A stretch of DNA of 61,249 nucleotides, from assembly GCA_934636435.1 (NCBI GenBank), contig CAKUAQ010000004.1, positions 1 to 61,249 of the forward strand, read 5' to 3'. How positions within the stretch are numbered: position 1 is the first letter of the stretch; every line of letters begins with the position of its first letter. The position numbers and the translations under genes are program-made. Positions 1 to 7,947 of the stretch are shown here, piece after piece. The stretch is from an uncultured Eubacteriales bacterium (GTDB lineage Bacteria > Bacillota > Clostridia > Oscillospirales > Acutalibacteraceae). The notes under the pieces were generated by a model. It was not told the origin of the DNA. It did no database searches and saw only the letters and a program-made list of their open reading frames with translations.

Positions 1-423
1 CCCGCCACCATGATCCGGCTGAATCTGGTGAAGGGTCTGGGCCCGGTGCTGCAGATCGCCGAGGGCTGGACGGTGAATCTGCCCGACGAGGTGACCGACA
101 CGCTGATGGAGCGGACCAACCCGACGTGGCCCTGCACCTGGTTCACCCCCCGCTGCGACGGCAAGGAGGGCAGCCCTTTCAAGAGCGCCTATGACGTGAT
201 GAATCACTGGGGCGCCAACCACGGTGCCATCAGCTATGGGCACGTCGGCGCCGACCTGCTGACCCTCTGCTCCATGCTGCGGATCCCGGTGAGCATGCAC
301 AATGTACCTGCCGGCGACATCTTCCGTCCGGCGGCGTGGAACGCCTTCGGAATGGACAAAGAGGGACAGGACTACCGTGCCTGTGCCGCCTATGGGCCGC
401 TGTATAAAAATATCCGCGGATAA
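1..423 (+). CDS. fucI: L-fucose isomerase, C-terminal fragment
   Basis: The frame is open at base 1, so this is the last 140 residues of a longer gene that begins outside the window. L-fucose isomerase converts L-fucose to L-fuculose in the cytoplasm, the first step of fucose catabolism, using a divalent metal ion. The visible part carries the family's C-terminal signatures: the GLGPVLQIAEG stretch near the start and the ending MDKEGQDYRAC...GPLYKN, which closely resembles the end of E. coli FucI as I remember it. It is followed directly by a strong terminator, so it is the last gene of its operon. D-arabinose isomerase activity is common in the same family and cannot be excluded. Confidence 0.9.
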   Translation, partial: PATMIRLNLVKGLGPVLQIAEGWTVNLPDEVTDTLMERTNPTWPCTWFTPRCDGKEGSPFKSAYDVMNHWGANHGAISYGHVGADLLTLCSMLRIPVSMHNVPAGDIFRPAAWNAFGMDKEGQDYRACAAYGPLYKNIRG

Positions 424-454
424 GACCGTCCGGTTCCGTATTCGCAGAACCGCC

Positions 455-492
455 GTGCCGCACCCGATCCCGGGTGCGGCACTTCCTTTTTT
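455..492 (+). terminator. Intrinsic terminator after fucI
   Basis: A perfect 12-bp stem (GTGCCGCACCCG with its complement) and a 4-nt loop are followed by TTCCTTTTTT. It ends the fucose isomerase transcript. Confidence 0.9.
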
Positions 493-733
493 ACAGTACG
501 GTTTTATAGTACGAAATAGTATAGGATCAGAAACAGAAATGCGGAATGAGAAACGGTGTATCGAATGTCCGCGGATGCCCCCGGAGCGAGCGGTGAAACG
601 ACCTGTGGGCGGCCGGATAGCCCCGGAAAACCGCTGCCCTCGCCGCTTTACCGTAGTAACGCACAAAAACACCGTAACATCCGCCCGGTTCTCTGTCCAT
701 TCCTCCAAAGACGCAAAAAATTGAAAAAAACCC

Positions 734-762
734 TTTACTTTAGCGCGGTAATGTGCTATCAT
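734..762 (+). promoter_or_regulatory. Sigma-A promoter of the amino-acid ABC operon
   Basis: TTTACT (734-739), 17-bp spacer, TATCAT (757-762), about 50 bp before the binding-protein start. I see no other feature in the remainder of the 493-733 gap. Confidence 0.65.
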
Positions 763-814
763 AATGCCACAACGAACGAACACACCCGTACAACACATTT
801 TGGAGGTAAGAAAC

Positions 815-1597
815 ATGAAAAAGATCGTTTGTCTGGTTTTAGCGCTGACCATGCTGCTGGGGCTGTGTGCCTGCGGCGGCAAATCCGATAAGGAAAAGCT
901 GATCGTCGGCTTTGACGCCGAGTTCCCGCCCTACGGCTTTGTGGCGGCGGACGGCAGCTACGACGGCTTTGATCTGGCGCTGGCGAAGGAGGTTTGCAAC
1001 CGGCTGGGCTGGGATTTTGAGGCGAAAGCCATCGACTGGAACGCCAAGGATTCCGAGCTGAAATCCGGCACCATCAGCTGCATCTGGAACGGCTTCACCA
1101 TCGAGGGCCGTGAGAATGATTACACCTGGTCCGATCCCTATGTGGACAACAAGATCGTGGTGGTGGTGAAGAAGGATTCCGGCATCACCAAGCTGGCGGA
1201 TCTGGCGGGCAAAAAGGTGATGGCGCAGGCGGCGTCCTCCGGGCTGGAGGCGCTGGAGGGCAACAAGGCTGTGGCGGATACGCTGGCGGAGATCATCCAG
1301 CTGCCGGATTACAACCAGGGCTTCATGGAGCTGAAGCAGGGCACCGTGGCGGCGGTGGTCGCCGACGAGGGCGTGGCCAATAAGCAGGTCAAGGACAACG
1401 GCAGCGACTATGTGATTCTGGACGAGTTCATATCCCGGGAGCAGTACGGCATCGGGTTCCTCAAGGGCAACACCGCCCTGCGGGACAAGGTGAACGAGCA
1501 GCTGCTGGCGATGGCGAAGGACGGCACCATGATGGAAATTGGCAAGAAGTACGTGGACGAGGGTCTGGTGCTGGACAGCCTGGTGCTGTGCAAATAA
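815..1597 (+). CDS. Polar amino-acid ABC transporter, substrate-binding lipoprotein
   Basis: This 260-residue protein captures an amino acid outside the cell and hands it to the permease encoded downstream. Residues 1-20 form a lipoprotein signal with lipobox LCAC, so Cys20 should be lipidated and membrane-anchored. The mature part has the type 3 periplasmic-binding-protein pattern: GFDAEFPPYGF near the start, FDLALAKEVCNRLG, and WNGFTI...R...Y.WSDPY. The ATG at 815 is preceded by TGGAGG; a longer in-frame opening lacks a ribosome binding site and the signal peptide starts here. The substrate is probably a polar amino acid or cystine, but the exact ligand cannot be read from the sequence. Confidence 0.9.
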   Translation: MKKIVCLVLALTMLLGLCACGGKSDKEKLIVGFDAEFPPYGFVAADGSYDGFDLALAKEVCNRLGWDFEAKAIDWNAKDSELKSGTISCIWNGFTIEGRENDYTWSDPYVDNKIVVVVKKDSGITKLADLAGKKVMAQAASSGLEALEGNKAVADTLAEIIQLPDYNQGFMELKQGTVAAVVADEGVANKQVKDNGSDYVILDEFISREQYGIGFLKGNTALRDKVNEQLLAMAKDGTMMEIGKKYVDEGLVLDSLVLCK

Positions 1598-1622
1598 ACG
1601 GACGCCCCTCTCATACGATGCC

Positions 1623-1655
1623 GGGTTGCCGGGTCAATGCTTGACCCGGCAACCC
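1623..1655 (+). terminator. Intra-operon hairpin between binding protein and permease
   Basis: A perfect 15-bp stem with a 3-nt loop (TGC) is followed only by TTTCGG, not a full U-run. It lies between the binding-protein gene and the permease gene. Such hairpins commonly reduce read-through or protect the upstream message, so that binding protein exceeds transporter. Confidence 0.7.
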
Positions 1656-1689
1656 TTTCGGCGACATTTGCGAAACGGAGAAACACGCT

Positions 1690-2346
1690 ATGACATTCTG
1701 GACGATGCTCGGCCTGCTGGCGGATGGGTTTGTGCAAACCCTGCTGATCTTTGTGCTGACGCTGGTATTTTCCCTGCCTCTGGGACTGGTGGTCTATTTC
1801 GGGCGGGTGAGCCGGTTCACCCCGCTGCGGTGGCTGGTGAACGTGTACATATCCATCATGCGGGGCACCCCGCTGATGCTGCAGCTGATGGTGGTGTTTT
1901 ACGGCCCCAATCTGCTGTTCGGCATTATGGTGCCGGGAAATTGGCGGTTCGTCGCCACCATACTGGCCTTTTCCATCAACTATGCGGCGTATTTTGCGGA
2001 GATCTATCGGGCGGGCATCCAGTCCATCCCGGTGGGACAGCAGGAGGCGGCGCAGGTGCTGGGGTATACCCGGGTGCAGACCTTCGGCAAGATCATTTTA
2101 CCCCAGATGGTGAAGCGGGTGGTGCCGCCGGTGACCAATGAGGTCATCACGCTGGTGAAGGACACCTCCCTGGCGTCGGTGCTGGGCATGGTGGAGATGT
2201 TCACCCGGGCCAAGCAGATCGCGGTGGCTCCCCATTCGCCGGGGATGATCGTGTTTGCCGCCGCCGCGCTGTTCTATTATATCTTTAATTATCTGGTGGC
2301 GTTCGGTATGCAGCGGCTGGAAAAGGCGCTGGAGTATTATCGCTGA
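1690..2346 (+). CDS. Polar amino-acid ABC transporter, permease
   Basis: A 218-residue inner-membrane permease of the HisM/GlnP type, with about five hydrophobic segments. Residues 57-64 (SIMRGTPL) and the EAA-loop region (Q117 to P139, with QQEAAQVLGYTRVQTFGKIILPQ) are diagnostic; the loop contacts the ATPase. It lies 92 bp after the binding-protein gene and 12 bp before the ATPase gene, completing a three-gene importer. It probably works as a homodimer because no second permease is present. The ribosome binding site is only moderate (ACGGAG). Confidence 0.92.
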   Translation: MTFWTMLGLLADGFVQTLLIFVLTLVFSLPLGLVVYFGRVSRFTPLRWLVNVYISIMRGTPLMLQLMVVFYGPNLLFGIMVPGNWRFVATILAFSINYAAYFAEIYRAGIQSIPVGQQEAAQVLGYTRVQTFGKIILPQMVKRVVPPVTNEVITLVKDTSLASVLGMVEMFTRAKQIAVAPHSPGMIVFAAAALFYYIFNYLVAFGMQRLEKALEYYR

Positions 2347-2358
2347 GGAGGGCGCGGT

Positions 2359-3114
2359 ATGAATATTTTGACAGTCGAGAACGCCCGGAAATCCTTCGGT
2401 GGGCTGGAAGTGCTCAAGGACATTTCGCTGACGGTGGATAAGGGCGAGGTGGTGTCGGTCATCGGCCCCTCCGGCAGCGGCAAATCCACCCTCCTGCGCT
2501 GCGCCACGCTGCTGGAAACGCTGGACGGCGGCACGCTGCGCTATATGGGAGAGACGGCGGCCCGGGAGGAGAACGGCAAAACGGTGTATGCGAAGAACCT
2601 GAAGCCGTTCCGCACCCGCTTCGGGCTGGTGTTTCAGAATTTTAACCTGTTCCCCCACTATACGGTGCTGAAAAACTGCACCGACGCGCCGGTATCGGTG
2701 CTGGGGCGCCCCCGGGCGCAGGTACAGGAGGAGGTCATGGAGCTGCTGCGGAAGATGGGGCTGGAGGATAAGGCAGCCGCCTATCCCTGCCAGCTGTCCG
2801 GCGGGCAGCAGCAGCGGGTGTCCATCGTGCGGGCACTGGCCATGCAGCCGGAAATTCTGTTTTTCGACGAGCCTACCTCGGCGCTGGACCCGGAGCTGAC
2901 CGGCGAGGTGCTGAAGGTGATCCGCCGGCTGGCGGAGGAAAAAATGACCATGGTCATCGTCACCCATGAGATGTCCTTTGCCCGGGCGGTGTCGGATCGG
3001 GTGATTTTCATGGACGGCGGCGTGATCGTGGAGCAGGGCGCGCCGGAGGCGGTGTTCGGCGACACCCAAAACGAGCGCACCCGGCAGTTTTTGCGCAGCT
3101 ATCAGCAGGATTGA
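2359..3114 (+). CDS. Polar amino-acid ABC transporter, ATP-binding protein
   Basis: A 251-residue cytoplasmic ATPase of the GlnQ/HisP family that powers the importer. Walker A is GPSGSGKST (about residues 37-45), the signature is LSGGQQQR, and Walker B plus D-loop is ILFFDEPTSALDPE; the H-loop histidine is in VTHEM. All catalytic residues are present. It is the last gene of the operon and is followed by a terminator about 110 bp downstream. Confidence 0.95.
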   Translation: MNILTVENARKSFGGLEVLKDISLTVDKGEVVSVIGPSGSGKSTLLRCATLLETLDGGTLRYMGETAAREENGKTVYAKNLKPFRTRFGLVFQNFNLFPHYTVLKNCTDAPVSVLGRPRAQVQEEVMELLRKMGLEDKAAAYPCQLSGGQQQRVSIVRALAMQPEILFFDEPTSALDPELTGEVLKVIRRLAEEKMTMVIVTHEMSFARAVSDRVIFMDGGVIVEQGAPEAVFGDTQNERTRQFLRSYQQD

Positions 3115-3225
3115 CGGAGCATCTGCACCGCCCGGCAGGAGATGTCCGCTATTGCCCATACAGGGCTTGCACGGCCGTCTTACTTGGGGTGCAATGCACA
3201 CAATTCAATACGAACTGCCACTGCG

Positions 3226-3286
3226 GCAGCATCCGTTTGCACATCATCAGGTCTTGGAAGATGGGCAAACGGGCGCTGCTTTTTTT
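3226..3286 (+). terminator. Terminator of the amino-acid ABC operon
   Basis: Two 15-nt arms (3226-3240 and 3265-3279, one mismatch and one wobble) enclose a 24-nt loop, followed by seven T residues. Confidence 0.75.
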
Positions 3287-3382
3287 GTGTGTAAAAGAAG
3301 ACGAACAACGAAAAAAGTGCTTGCGGTATTTCACACCGGCGGCAGATGACGCAGGAACCGGCGGGATAAAGCCAACAACCGC

Positions 3383-3403
3383 TTTCCAACCGGCGGTTGG
3401 AAA
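3383..3403. promoter_or_regulatory. Inverted repeat, candidate operator upstream of the XRE gene
   Basis: TTTCCAACCG and its exact complement flank a single G, giving 10-bp arms. A further half-site TCCAAC lies at 3406. The element ends about 18 bp before the -35 box of the following promoter, which suggests a binding site, possibly for the regulator encoded next. Confidence 0.5.
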
Positions 3404-3421
3404 AATCCAACAGCTGCGTTA

Positions 3422-3450
3422 TTGCGCGCAGCCGGAATATCGGATACAAT
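3422..3450 (+). promoter_or_regulatory. Sigma-A promoter of the XRE-repeat gene
   Basis: TTGCGC (3422-3427), 17-bp spacer, TACAAT (3445-3450), 39 bp before the start codon. Confidence 0.65.
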
Positions 3451-3489
3451 AGGGATGTAGCTACGAAAAAACTGTAAAGGAGCGACTGT

Positions 3490-4185
3490 ATGGAAACCCT
3501 GAAGCTGCAGGACACCATCGCGTTTTACCGGAAAAGGCAGGGACTGACGCAGGAGGAGCTTGCCCGGAAATTGGGTGTGACCAATCAGGCGGTATCCAAA
3601 TGGGAATCCGCCCAGTGCTGCCCGGATATCTATTTATTGCCGCTGCTTGCCGATGCTTTCGCCATCAGCATCGACGAATTGTTCGGACGACCGTGCGAAA
3701 AGGAAATTCACTACGATCTTTGCTCCGCGCTGCCGTGGAATGACGATAACACAATCCGGGTGTTCCGGACATTGGGAAAGAAAATCCTGCAAACCACCGA
3801 CGAAAACGGCTGGATCAACGTATCTTTCCCGGATGAGTGCTACAAAACGGCGGAAGGATACTTTAAGGTCGAGGTTTTCGGGCATATGCACTGCGATGCC
3901 GATATTCACGGCGATGTGACGGGGCACGGAAACATCGCATGTAAGCAGCTCCACGGCAATATCCGGGAGTGCCGGAACAACATCTCCTGTGGCGGGGATA
4001 TCAACGGCGCCGTCAACTGCGGCGATAATCTTGCTTGCGGCAGAAGCATCCACGGCGCCGTCAACTGCGGCGATCGTGTCAGCTGCGGCAAGAGCATCAC
4101 CGGCGATGTGCAGTGCGGCGGGAACGTGGAATGTCAAAAAATCGAGGGGAATGTGGAGTGCCACGGCGATATCCTGTATCGTTAA
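3490..4185 (+). CDS. XRE-family HTH protein with Cys-ladder beta-repeat domain
   Basis: A 231-residue predicted DNA-binding protein. Residues 8-65 form a Cro/C1-type helix-turn-helix (RKRQGLTQEELARKLGVT, then NQAVSKWES). After a linker, residues about 130-230 consist of 16-residue repeats of the form NISCGG-DINGAVNCGD, resembling the short beta-solenoid repeats of bactofilins or polymer-forming proteins. Cysteines fall at 151, 161, 167, 177, 183, 193, 199, 209 and 215, an exact 10+6 rhythm. The start is supported by AAAGGAG. It is a single-gene unit with its own promoter and terminator. I recognise the HTH but not the target; the repeat domain could oligomerise the regulator or sense metal or redox state, which is inference. 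Confidence 0.8.
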   Translation: METLKLQDTIAFYRKRQGLTQEELARKLGVTNQAVSKWESAQCCPDIYLLPLLADAFAISIDELFGRPCEKEIHYDLCSALPWNDDNTIRVFRTLGKKILQTTDENGWINVSFPDECYKTAEGYFKVEVFGHMHCDADIHGDVTGHGNIACKQLHGNIRECRNNISCGGDINGAVNCGDNLACGRSIHGAVNCGDRVSCGKSITGDVQCGGNVECQKIEGNVECHGDILYR

Positions 4186-4193
4186 GCGCAGCG

Positions 4194-4222
4194 AACCGCC
4201 CGGAGAAATTCTCCGGGCGGTT
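4194..4222. terminator. Convergent bidirectional terminator
   Basis: A perfect 14-bp inverted repeat (AACCGCCCGGAGAA and complement) with a 1-nt centre separates two convergent genes. The U-tails are modest on both strands. Confidence 0.7.
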
Positions 4223-4230
4223 TCATCTTC

Positions 4231-4638
4231 TTACATCGCCAGATACAGCAGCGCCACCACCAGCTCCGCCCGGCAGCCGCTGCGGAACAAGAGCAGCGCC
4301 AGCCCCAGCAGCAGCCATTGCTCCCCGTCCCAACCGGACGGCGGCGTGGGCGGACGTGAAGAATCAGCCGGTCGGTTGCCGTGCGGGGGCATCGGCGGAT
4401 GAGCCGGCATCGGCGGCCGCTCATACAGAGATGGTGCCGGGCGGGGCGTATCCGCATACAGGGGCGACATCGGACGGGCGGAGCTATACAGGGGCGGCGG
4501 CGTTAAGCCGGAGGGTCCGACCGCCGATCCCTCCGTCGGATGGCCGCTGTATTGCTCGAATACCTGCCGGTTATGCTCCCGGGTCTGGCGCACCCGGCGG
4601 GCGGCCTCCCGCTGCATATAGCGTAGATCCTCAGCCAT
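4231..4638 (-). CDS. Small Pro-rich protein with C-terminal hydrophobic segment
   Basis: A 135-residue protein I do not recognise. The N-terminal 30 residues are charged and probably helical, residues about 35-105 are rich in Pro, Tyr and Ser and look disordered, and the last 25 residues (LLLGLALLLFRSG...ALLYLAM) are hydrophobic, suggesting a tail anchor. The ATG at 4638 has AGGAGG 8 nt upstream; a GTG 9 nt earlier is too close to that site. It overlaps the preceding gene by 8 nt, so it is translationally coupled as the last member of a three-gene minus-strand unit. Confidence 0.65.
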   Translation of the reverse strand: MAEDLRYMQREAARRVRQTREHNRQVFEQYSGHPTEGSAVGPSGLTPPPLYSSARPMSPLYADTPRPAPSLYERPPMPAHPPMPPHGNRPADSSRPPTPPSGWDGEQWLLLGLALLLFRSGCRAELVVALLYLAM

Positions 4639-5071
4639 TCGGCTCACCTCCTCCCTCCGGCGGCTTGCCGCCGAGCACCCCCTGGGCTTGCAGCAGCGGC
4701 AGCAGATGGCTCAGCCGCAGCAGATTCACCGCCTCATCCAGCCGCTGCTCCCGCTCGCCGTGGAGATAGGGGCGCAGCGCCTGTAAGAGCCGGGTGTCGT
4801 CGTCGTCCTTGTTCAGGGAGCCCAGCAGCGGTAGCAGCCGGGTCAGAGCCGCCGCATCCGGCAATCCGCCCCCCGCCGTGTCCGGCTTCGGTACGGCCGG
4901 GATAGGCGGTTCGGCTGCCGCTGCCGGGGTGGCGGCAGGGGCGGCAGCCGCCGCGGCGGGAATGTCGCCGCCCCCAAACGCCGCCATGGCGGAGCGGATC
5001 TTGGCCATCCCCTCCGGGGAGGACAGCAGCCGGGCAATCTTCTCCCCCATATCCTCGGTCGGAGCGGTCAT
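4631..5071 (-). CDS. Conserved clostridial hypothetical, Ala-rich linker
   Basis: A 146-residue soluble protein. The N-terminus (EKIARLLSSPEGMAKI) is helical, an Ala/Pro-rich stretch covers about residues 35-65, and the C-terminal block LLQALRPYLHGEREQRLDEA, followed by NLLRLSHLLPLL, matches a pattern I have seen in unannotated clostridial proteins. Start ATG with GGAGG upstream; it overlaps the stop of the preceding gene as ATGA. The coupled pair with the next upstream gene suggests a shared function or complex. No function is assigned. Confidence 0.65.
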   Translation of the reverse strand: MTAPTEDMGEKIARLLSSPEGMAKIRSAMAAFGGGDIPAAAAAAPAATPAAAAEPPIPAVPKPDTAGGGLPDAAALTRLLPLLGSLNKDDDDTRLLQALRPYLHGEREQRLDEAVNLLRLSHLLPLLQAQGVLGGKPPEGGGEPNG

Positions 5072-5334
5072 GGGTTTCCTCCCAGCTGACGCAGCAGACG
5101 CTGTATCTCCGGGCTGTCCAGCAGCGCTGCCGCCTTTTCCTTGTCTTGCAGCAGCGCTTGCGCCTTGGCCGCCACCTCCGGGGGCAGCTCCCCCTGCTCC
5201 CCGGCCGTCCGGGACAGGCCGTACAGTCCGTTCTGCTGGAAGGCGGCTTTCAGCGCCTCGGGGGTGGTGTGCAGCCGGGCGCTGGCGTATTCCAGCAGCT
5301 TCTCCAGTTGCGACGGCGAAAATTCCTGTGCCAT
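5068..5334 (-). CDS. Small conserved hypothetical
   Basis: An 88-residue helical protein (MAQEFSPSQLEKLLEYASAR at the N-terminus) without signal peptide or membrane segment. It heads a minus-strand unit of three genes and overlaps the next by 4 nt. AAAGGGG precedes the ATG. The region between it and the divergent phosphodiesterase contains an A/T-rich stretch with AGTATA/TATACT usable as a -10 box on either strand. Function unknown. Confidence 0.6.
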   Translation of the reverse strand: MAQEFSPSQLEKLLEYASARLHTTPEALKAAFQQNGLYGLSRTAGEQGELPPEVAAKAQALLQDKEKAAALLDSPEIQRLLRQLGGNP

Positions 5335-5431
5335 TGTGTGCGTTACCCCTTTCCGAAATGACATTTGTGTGGTATACTGCATATGTATGAAGAACCCTAC
5401 GGAGTTTATGCACAAAGGACGGTGAACCGCC

Positions 5432-5896
5432 ATGCGCTTTCTGGTGCTGTCGGATGTACACGAGCGGGGCGGCCCGCTGGAGCGGGTGCTGGAGCTGCAC
5501 CCGGCGGCGGACGTGATCTTTCTCGGGGACGGTCTGCGGGGGGTGGAGGATGCCGCCGCCCGGTATCCGGATCGCCGGTTCATCACCGTGCCGGGCAACT
5601 GCGATTGGAGCGCCGGCCAGCCTGCCACCCGGGTGGAGCTGCTGGGCGGCAAGCGGTTTTTCATTACACACGGGCATAAATACGGCGTGAAATACGGTCT
5701 GTATACCTTGCAGCTGGCCGCCCGGGAGCGGCAGGCGGAGGTGGTGCTGTTCGGGCACACCCATGTGCCCTATGAGACCTATGAGGACGGGATGTATTTC
5801 CTCAATCCCGGCAGTCTGGGATACGACGAACGCTACGGCTATGTGGACATCACCCCGGCGGGCATCCTGACCGGTACGGCGGTGCTGCCCCGATAG
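5432..5896 (+). CDS. YfcE/MJ0936-family metallophosphodiesterase
   Basis: A 154-residue cytoplasmic phosphodiesterase of the calcineurin-like superfamily. The metal-ligand motifs are in order: SDVH (7-10), GDG, GNCD, THGH, GHTH and NPGS. Members hydrolyse phosphodiesters in vitro; physiological substrates are mostly unknown. It lies 58 bp before a second paralogue, giving a tandem pair in one unit. Start ATG follows AAAGGACGG. Confidence 0.88.
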   Translation: MRFLVLSDVHERGGPLERVLELHPAADVIFLGDGLRGVEDAAARYPDRRFITVPGNCDWSAGQPATRVELLGGKRFFITHGHKYGVKYGLYTLQLAARERQAEVVLFGHTHVPYETYEDGMYFLNPGSLGYDERYGYVDITPAGILTGTAVLPR

Positions 5897-5954
5897 GCTG
5901 TTATCAGTGTATGCCGCACCCGGCGGAAATGTACAAGGGAAGGATGATTCTTTT

Positions 5955-6545
5955 ATGCGCAGCACAAGCTACCTGATGGCATCGGATCTGCACGGTTCCG
6001 CTCTGTATACCCGGCAGCTGCTGGAGGCCTTTCAGCGGTCCGGGGCACAGCGGCTCATTCTGCTGGGGGATCTGCTGTATCACGGCCCCCGCAATCCTCT
6101 GCCCGCCGGCTATGCGCCCGCGGAGGTGGCGGAGCTGCTCAACCCGCTGGCGGACAGGATCGTGGCGGTGCGGGGCAACTGCGATGCCGAGGTGGATCAG
6201 ATGCTGCTGCGGTTCCCCATGATGGCGGATTATGCGCTGCTGGAGGTGGACGGACACCGGCTGTTCCTGACCCACGGGCATCTCTATAATACCGAGAACC
6301 CGCCCCGGCTCGCCCGGGGGGATGTGCTGCTCCACGGCCACACCCACGTCCCCGCCTGTCTGCACCATCCCGGCGGCTGGTGGTATCTGAATCCCGGCTC
6401 CGTCACCCTGCCCAAGGAGGATTCGTCCCGGGGGTATATGCTGCTGGAGGACGGGGAATTCCGCTGGGTGACGCTGGAGGGGCAGGTCTATAAGACCTTT
6501 CCTCTCAACGATGACCACGCCACTACCGCCCGCAGCCTGTTCTGA
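5955..6545 (+). CDS. yfcE: Phosphodiesterase YfcE
   Basis: A 196-residue metal-dependent phosphodiesterase. It matches E. coli YfcE in length and in characteristic stretches such as SDLHG, LGDLLYHGPRN, RGNCDAEVDQML, LTHGHLYNTEN, GHTHVP and NPGSV. The second of two tandem phosphodiesterase genes, it ends the unit before a strong terminator. The ATG at 5955 is preceded by GGGAAGG; an upstream in-frame extension lacks a ribosome binding site and homology. Confidence 0.88.
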   Translation: MRSTSYLMASDLHGSALYTRQLLEAFQRSGAQRLILLGDLLYHGPRNPLPAGYAPAEVAELLNPLADRIVAVRGNCDAEVDQMLLRFPMMADYALLEVDGHRLFLTHGHLYNTENPPRLARGDVLLHGHTHVPACLHHPGGWWYLNPGSVTLPKEDSSRGYMLLEDGEFRWVTLEGQVYKTFPLNDDHATTARSLF

Positions 6546-6664
6546 GACGACGCTGCCTGAGCAAGCTGCTCGGGCCTTGTTCGTGGCGCTGTGCGGATGC
6601 TGCCCGGGGTACATGGCGCGGGCCGCTGCGGGGGCATTGCCCGGTCAGGACGGAGAGGAATATA

Positions 6665-6713
6665 AAAAGAGCGCCGCTGTGACCGGCATTGTCGGCCACA
6701 GCGGCGCTCTTTT
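6665..6713 (+). terminator. Intrinsic terminator after yfcE
   Basis: AAAAGAGCGCCGCTGTG pairs with its complement, followed by TTTTCT. The 120 bp between yfcE and this hairpin contain only a weak 8-bp hairpin and no gene that I can support. Confidence 0.88.
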
Positions 6714-6810
6714 CTGCCCATAGGGGGTCAATTAGGGCTTTTTCCGGGAAAACCTCCGGCGGCTTTGCAAAAAAATATCTAAGGATTTACAAATGGTTCA
6801 TAATTACCTC

Positions 6811-6839
6811 TTGACAGGACAAGGTAAGAGTGGTAATCT
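6811..6839 (+). promoter_or_regulatory. Sigma-A promoter of the hrcA operon
   Basis: Consensus TTGACA (6811-6816), 17-bp spacer, TAATCT (6834-6839). The CIRCE operator begins 4 bp after the -10 box, the classical arrangement for HrcA repression. Confidence 0.9.
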
Positions 6840-6843
6840 TACG

Positions 6844-6870
6844 TTAGCACTCGAGAGCTAAGAGTGCTAA
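6844..6870. promoter_or_regulatory. CIRCE operator (HrcA-binding site)
   Basis: TTAGCACTC, 9-nt spacer, GAGTGCTAA: a perfect match to the CIRCE consensus. The flanking ACG and CGT extend the arms to 12 bp. HrcA binds this site and represses the downstream chaperone operon until heat shock titrates GroE away from it. Confidence 0.97.
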
Positions 6871-6896
6871 CGTGGCAGATTGGGAGGTGCCGCTGT

Positions 6897-7928
6897 ATGG
6901 AACTGGATAGTCGGAAAGCGAAGATACTGGGGTTGATCATAGAGACGTATATCGACACCGGGGAGCCGATCGGCTCCAAGGCGCTGGCGGAGATGCTGGG
7001 TAATCGGGTCTCCTCGGCTACCATCCGCAACGACATGGCGGCGCTGACCGCCATGGGCTATCTGGAGCAGCCCCATACCTCAGCCGGACGGCTGCCCACG
7101 GCACGGGCCTTTCGGCTGTATATCGACCGGCTGATGGATCGCCGCCCGCTGGCGGAAAAAGAGAAGCGGCAGATCGACGAGATGCTGGAGGCGGCGGCGG
7201 GCGACCCGCTGCAGTTGCTGGAGGACGCCTCCCGGGCGCTGGCGGATGCCACAGGCCTGGCGGCGGTGGCCGCCAAGCCGGAGCAGACGGATACCTGTAT
7301 CCGCCGCATCGACATCATGCAGATGTCTCCCCGCAATCTGGCGGTGGTGGTGGTGCCGGAGAACGGCACCCCCCGCACCCGGATGTGCCACTGCAGCCGG
7401 GATATTCCCGGTCAGGTGTCGGTGGCGCTGGGAGATTACCTGTCCCATAAGTTTCTCGACCGTCCCCTGTCCGGCGTGACGCTGGAGGCTATCCAGCAGG
7501 TGCTGGTGGAGCTGGGGGATGCGGGCGCGGCGCTGGTGCCGGTGCTGTCGGCTTTCTATGGATTGGTGCAGGAATGTGCCTCCGGCGAGGTGCTGCTGTC
7601 CGGTCAGATGAATCTGCTGCGTCACCCGGACTATGAGCTGGAGAATGCCCGATCGCTGATGGGCTTTCTGGATGAGCGCAGCCGGCTGAGCCATGTGCTG
7701 GCGCTGCAGCCGGAGGACGGTCTGCAGGTGGTGCTGGGCGGCGACAAGCTGCCGGAGCTGAACGGCTCCAGCATCATCACCACTCATTATTCGCTGGGTC
7801 AGCGGGGACAGGGCACCATCGGCATCATCGGTCCCATCCGCATGAATTATGCCGACACCATCCCCCGCATCGAATATTTTGCCAACGCCATCGGCAAGCT
7901 GCTCAGCGAGCTGTTTGACGATGAATGA
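6897..7928 (+). CDS. hrcA: Heat-inducible transcription repressor HrcA
   Basis: A 343-residue cytoplasmic repressor of class I heat-shock genes. The N-terminal winged helix (about residues 1-75) includes DTGEPIGSKALAE and VSSATIRNDMAAL, and ends with LEQPHTSAGRLPT, a family hallmark. The C-terminal dimerisation/GAF-like part ends with GTIGIIGPIRMNY. The ATG at 6897 has GGGAGGT 8-9 nt upstream and lies 26 bp after CIRCE. First gene of hrcA-grpE-dnaK-(dnaJ), so it is autoregulated. Confidence 0.97.
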   Translation: MELDSRKAKILGLIIETYIDTGEPIGSKALAEMLGNRVSSATIRNDMAALTAMGYLEQPHTSAGRLPTARAFRLYIDRLMDRRPLAEKEKRQIDEMLEAAAGDPLQLLEDASRALADATGLAAVAAKPEQTDTCIRRIDIMQMSPRNLAVVVVPENGTPRTRMCHCSRDIPGQVSVALGDYLSHKFLDRPLSGVTLEAIQQVLVELGDAGAALVPVLSAFYGLVQECASGEVLLSGQMNLLRHPDYELENARSLMGFLDERSRLSHVLALQPEDGLQVVLGGDKLPELNGSSIITTHYSLGQRGQGTIGIIGPIRMNYADTIPRIEYFANAIGKLLSELFDDE

Positions 7929-7947
7929 TAAGGAGGCGCACCCTCAT

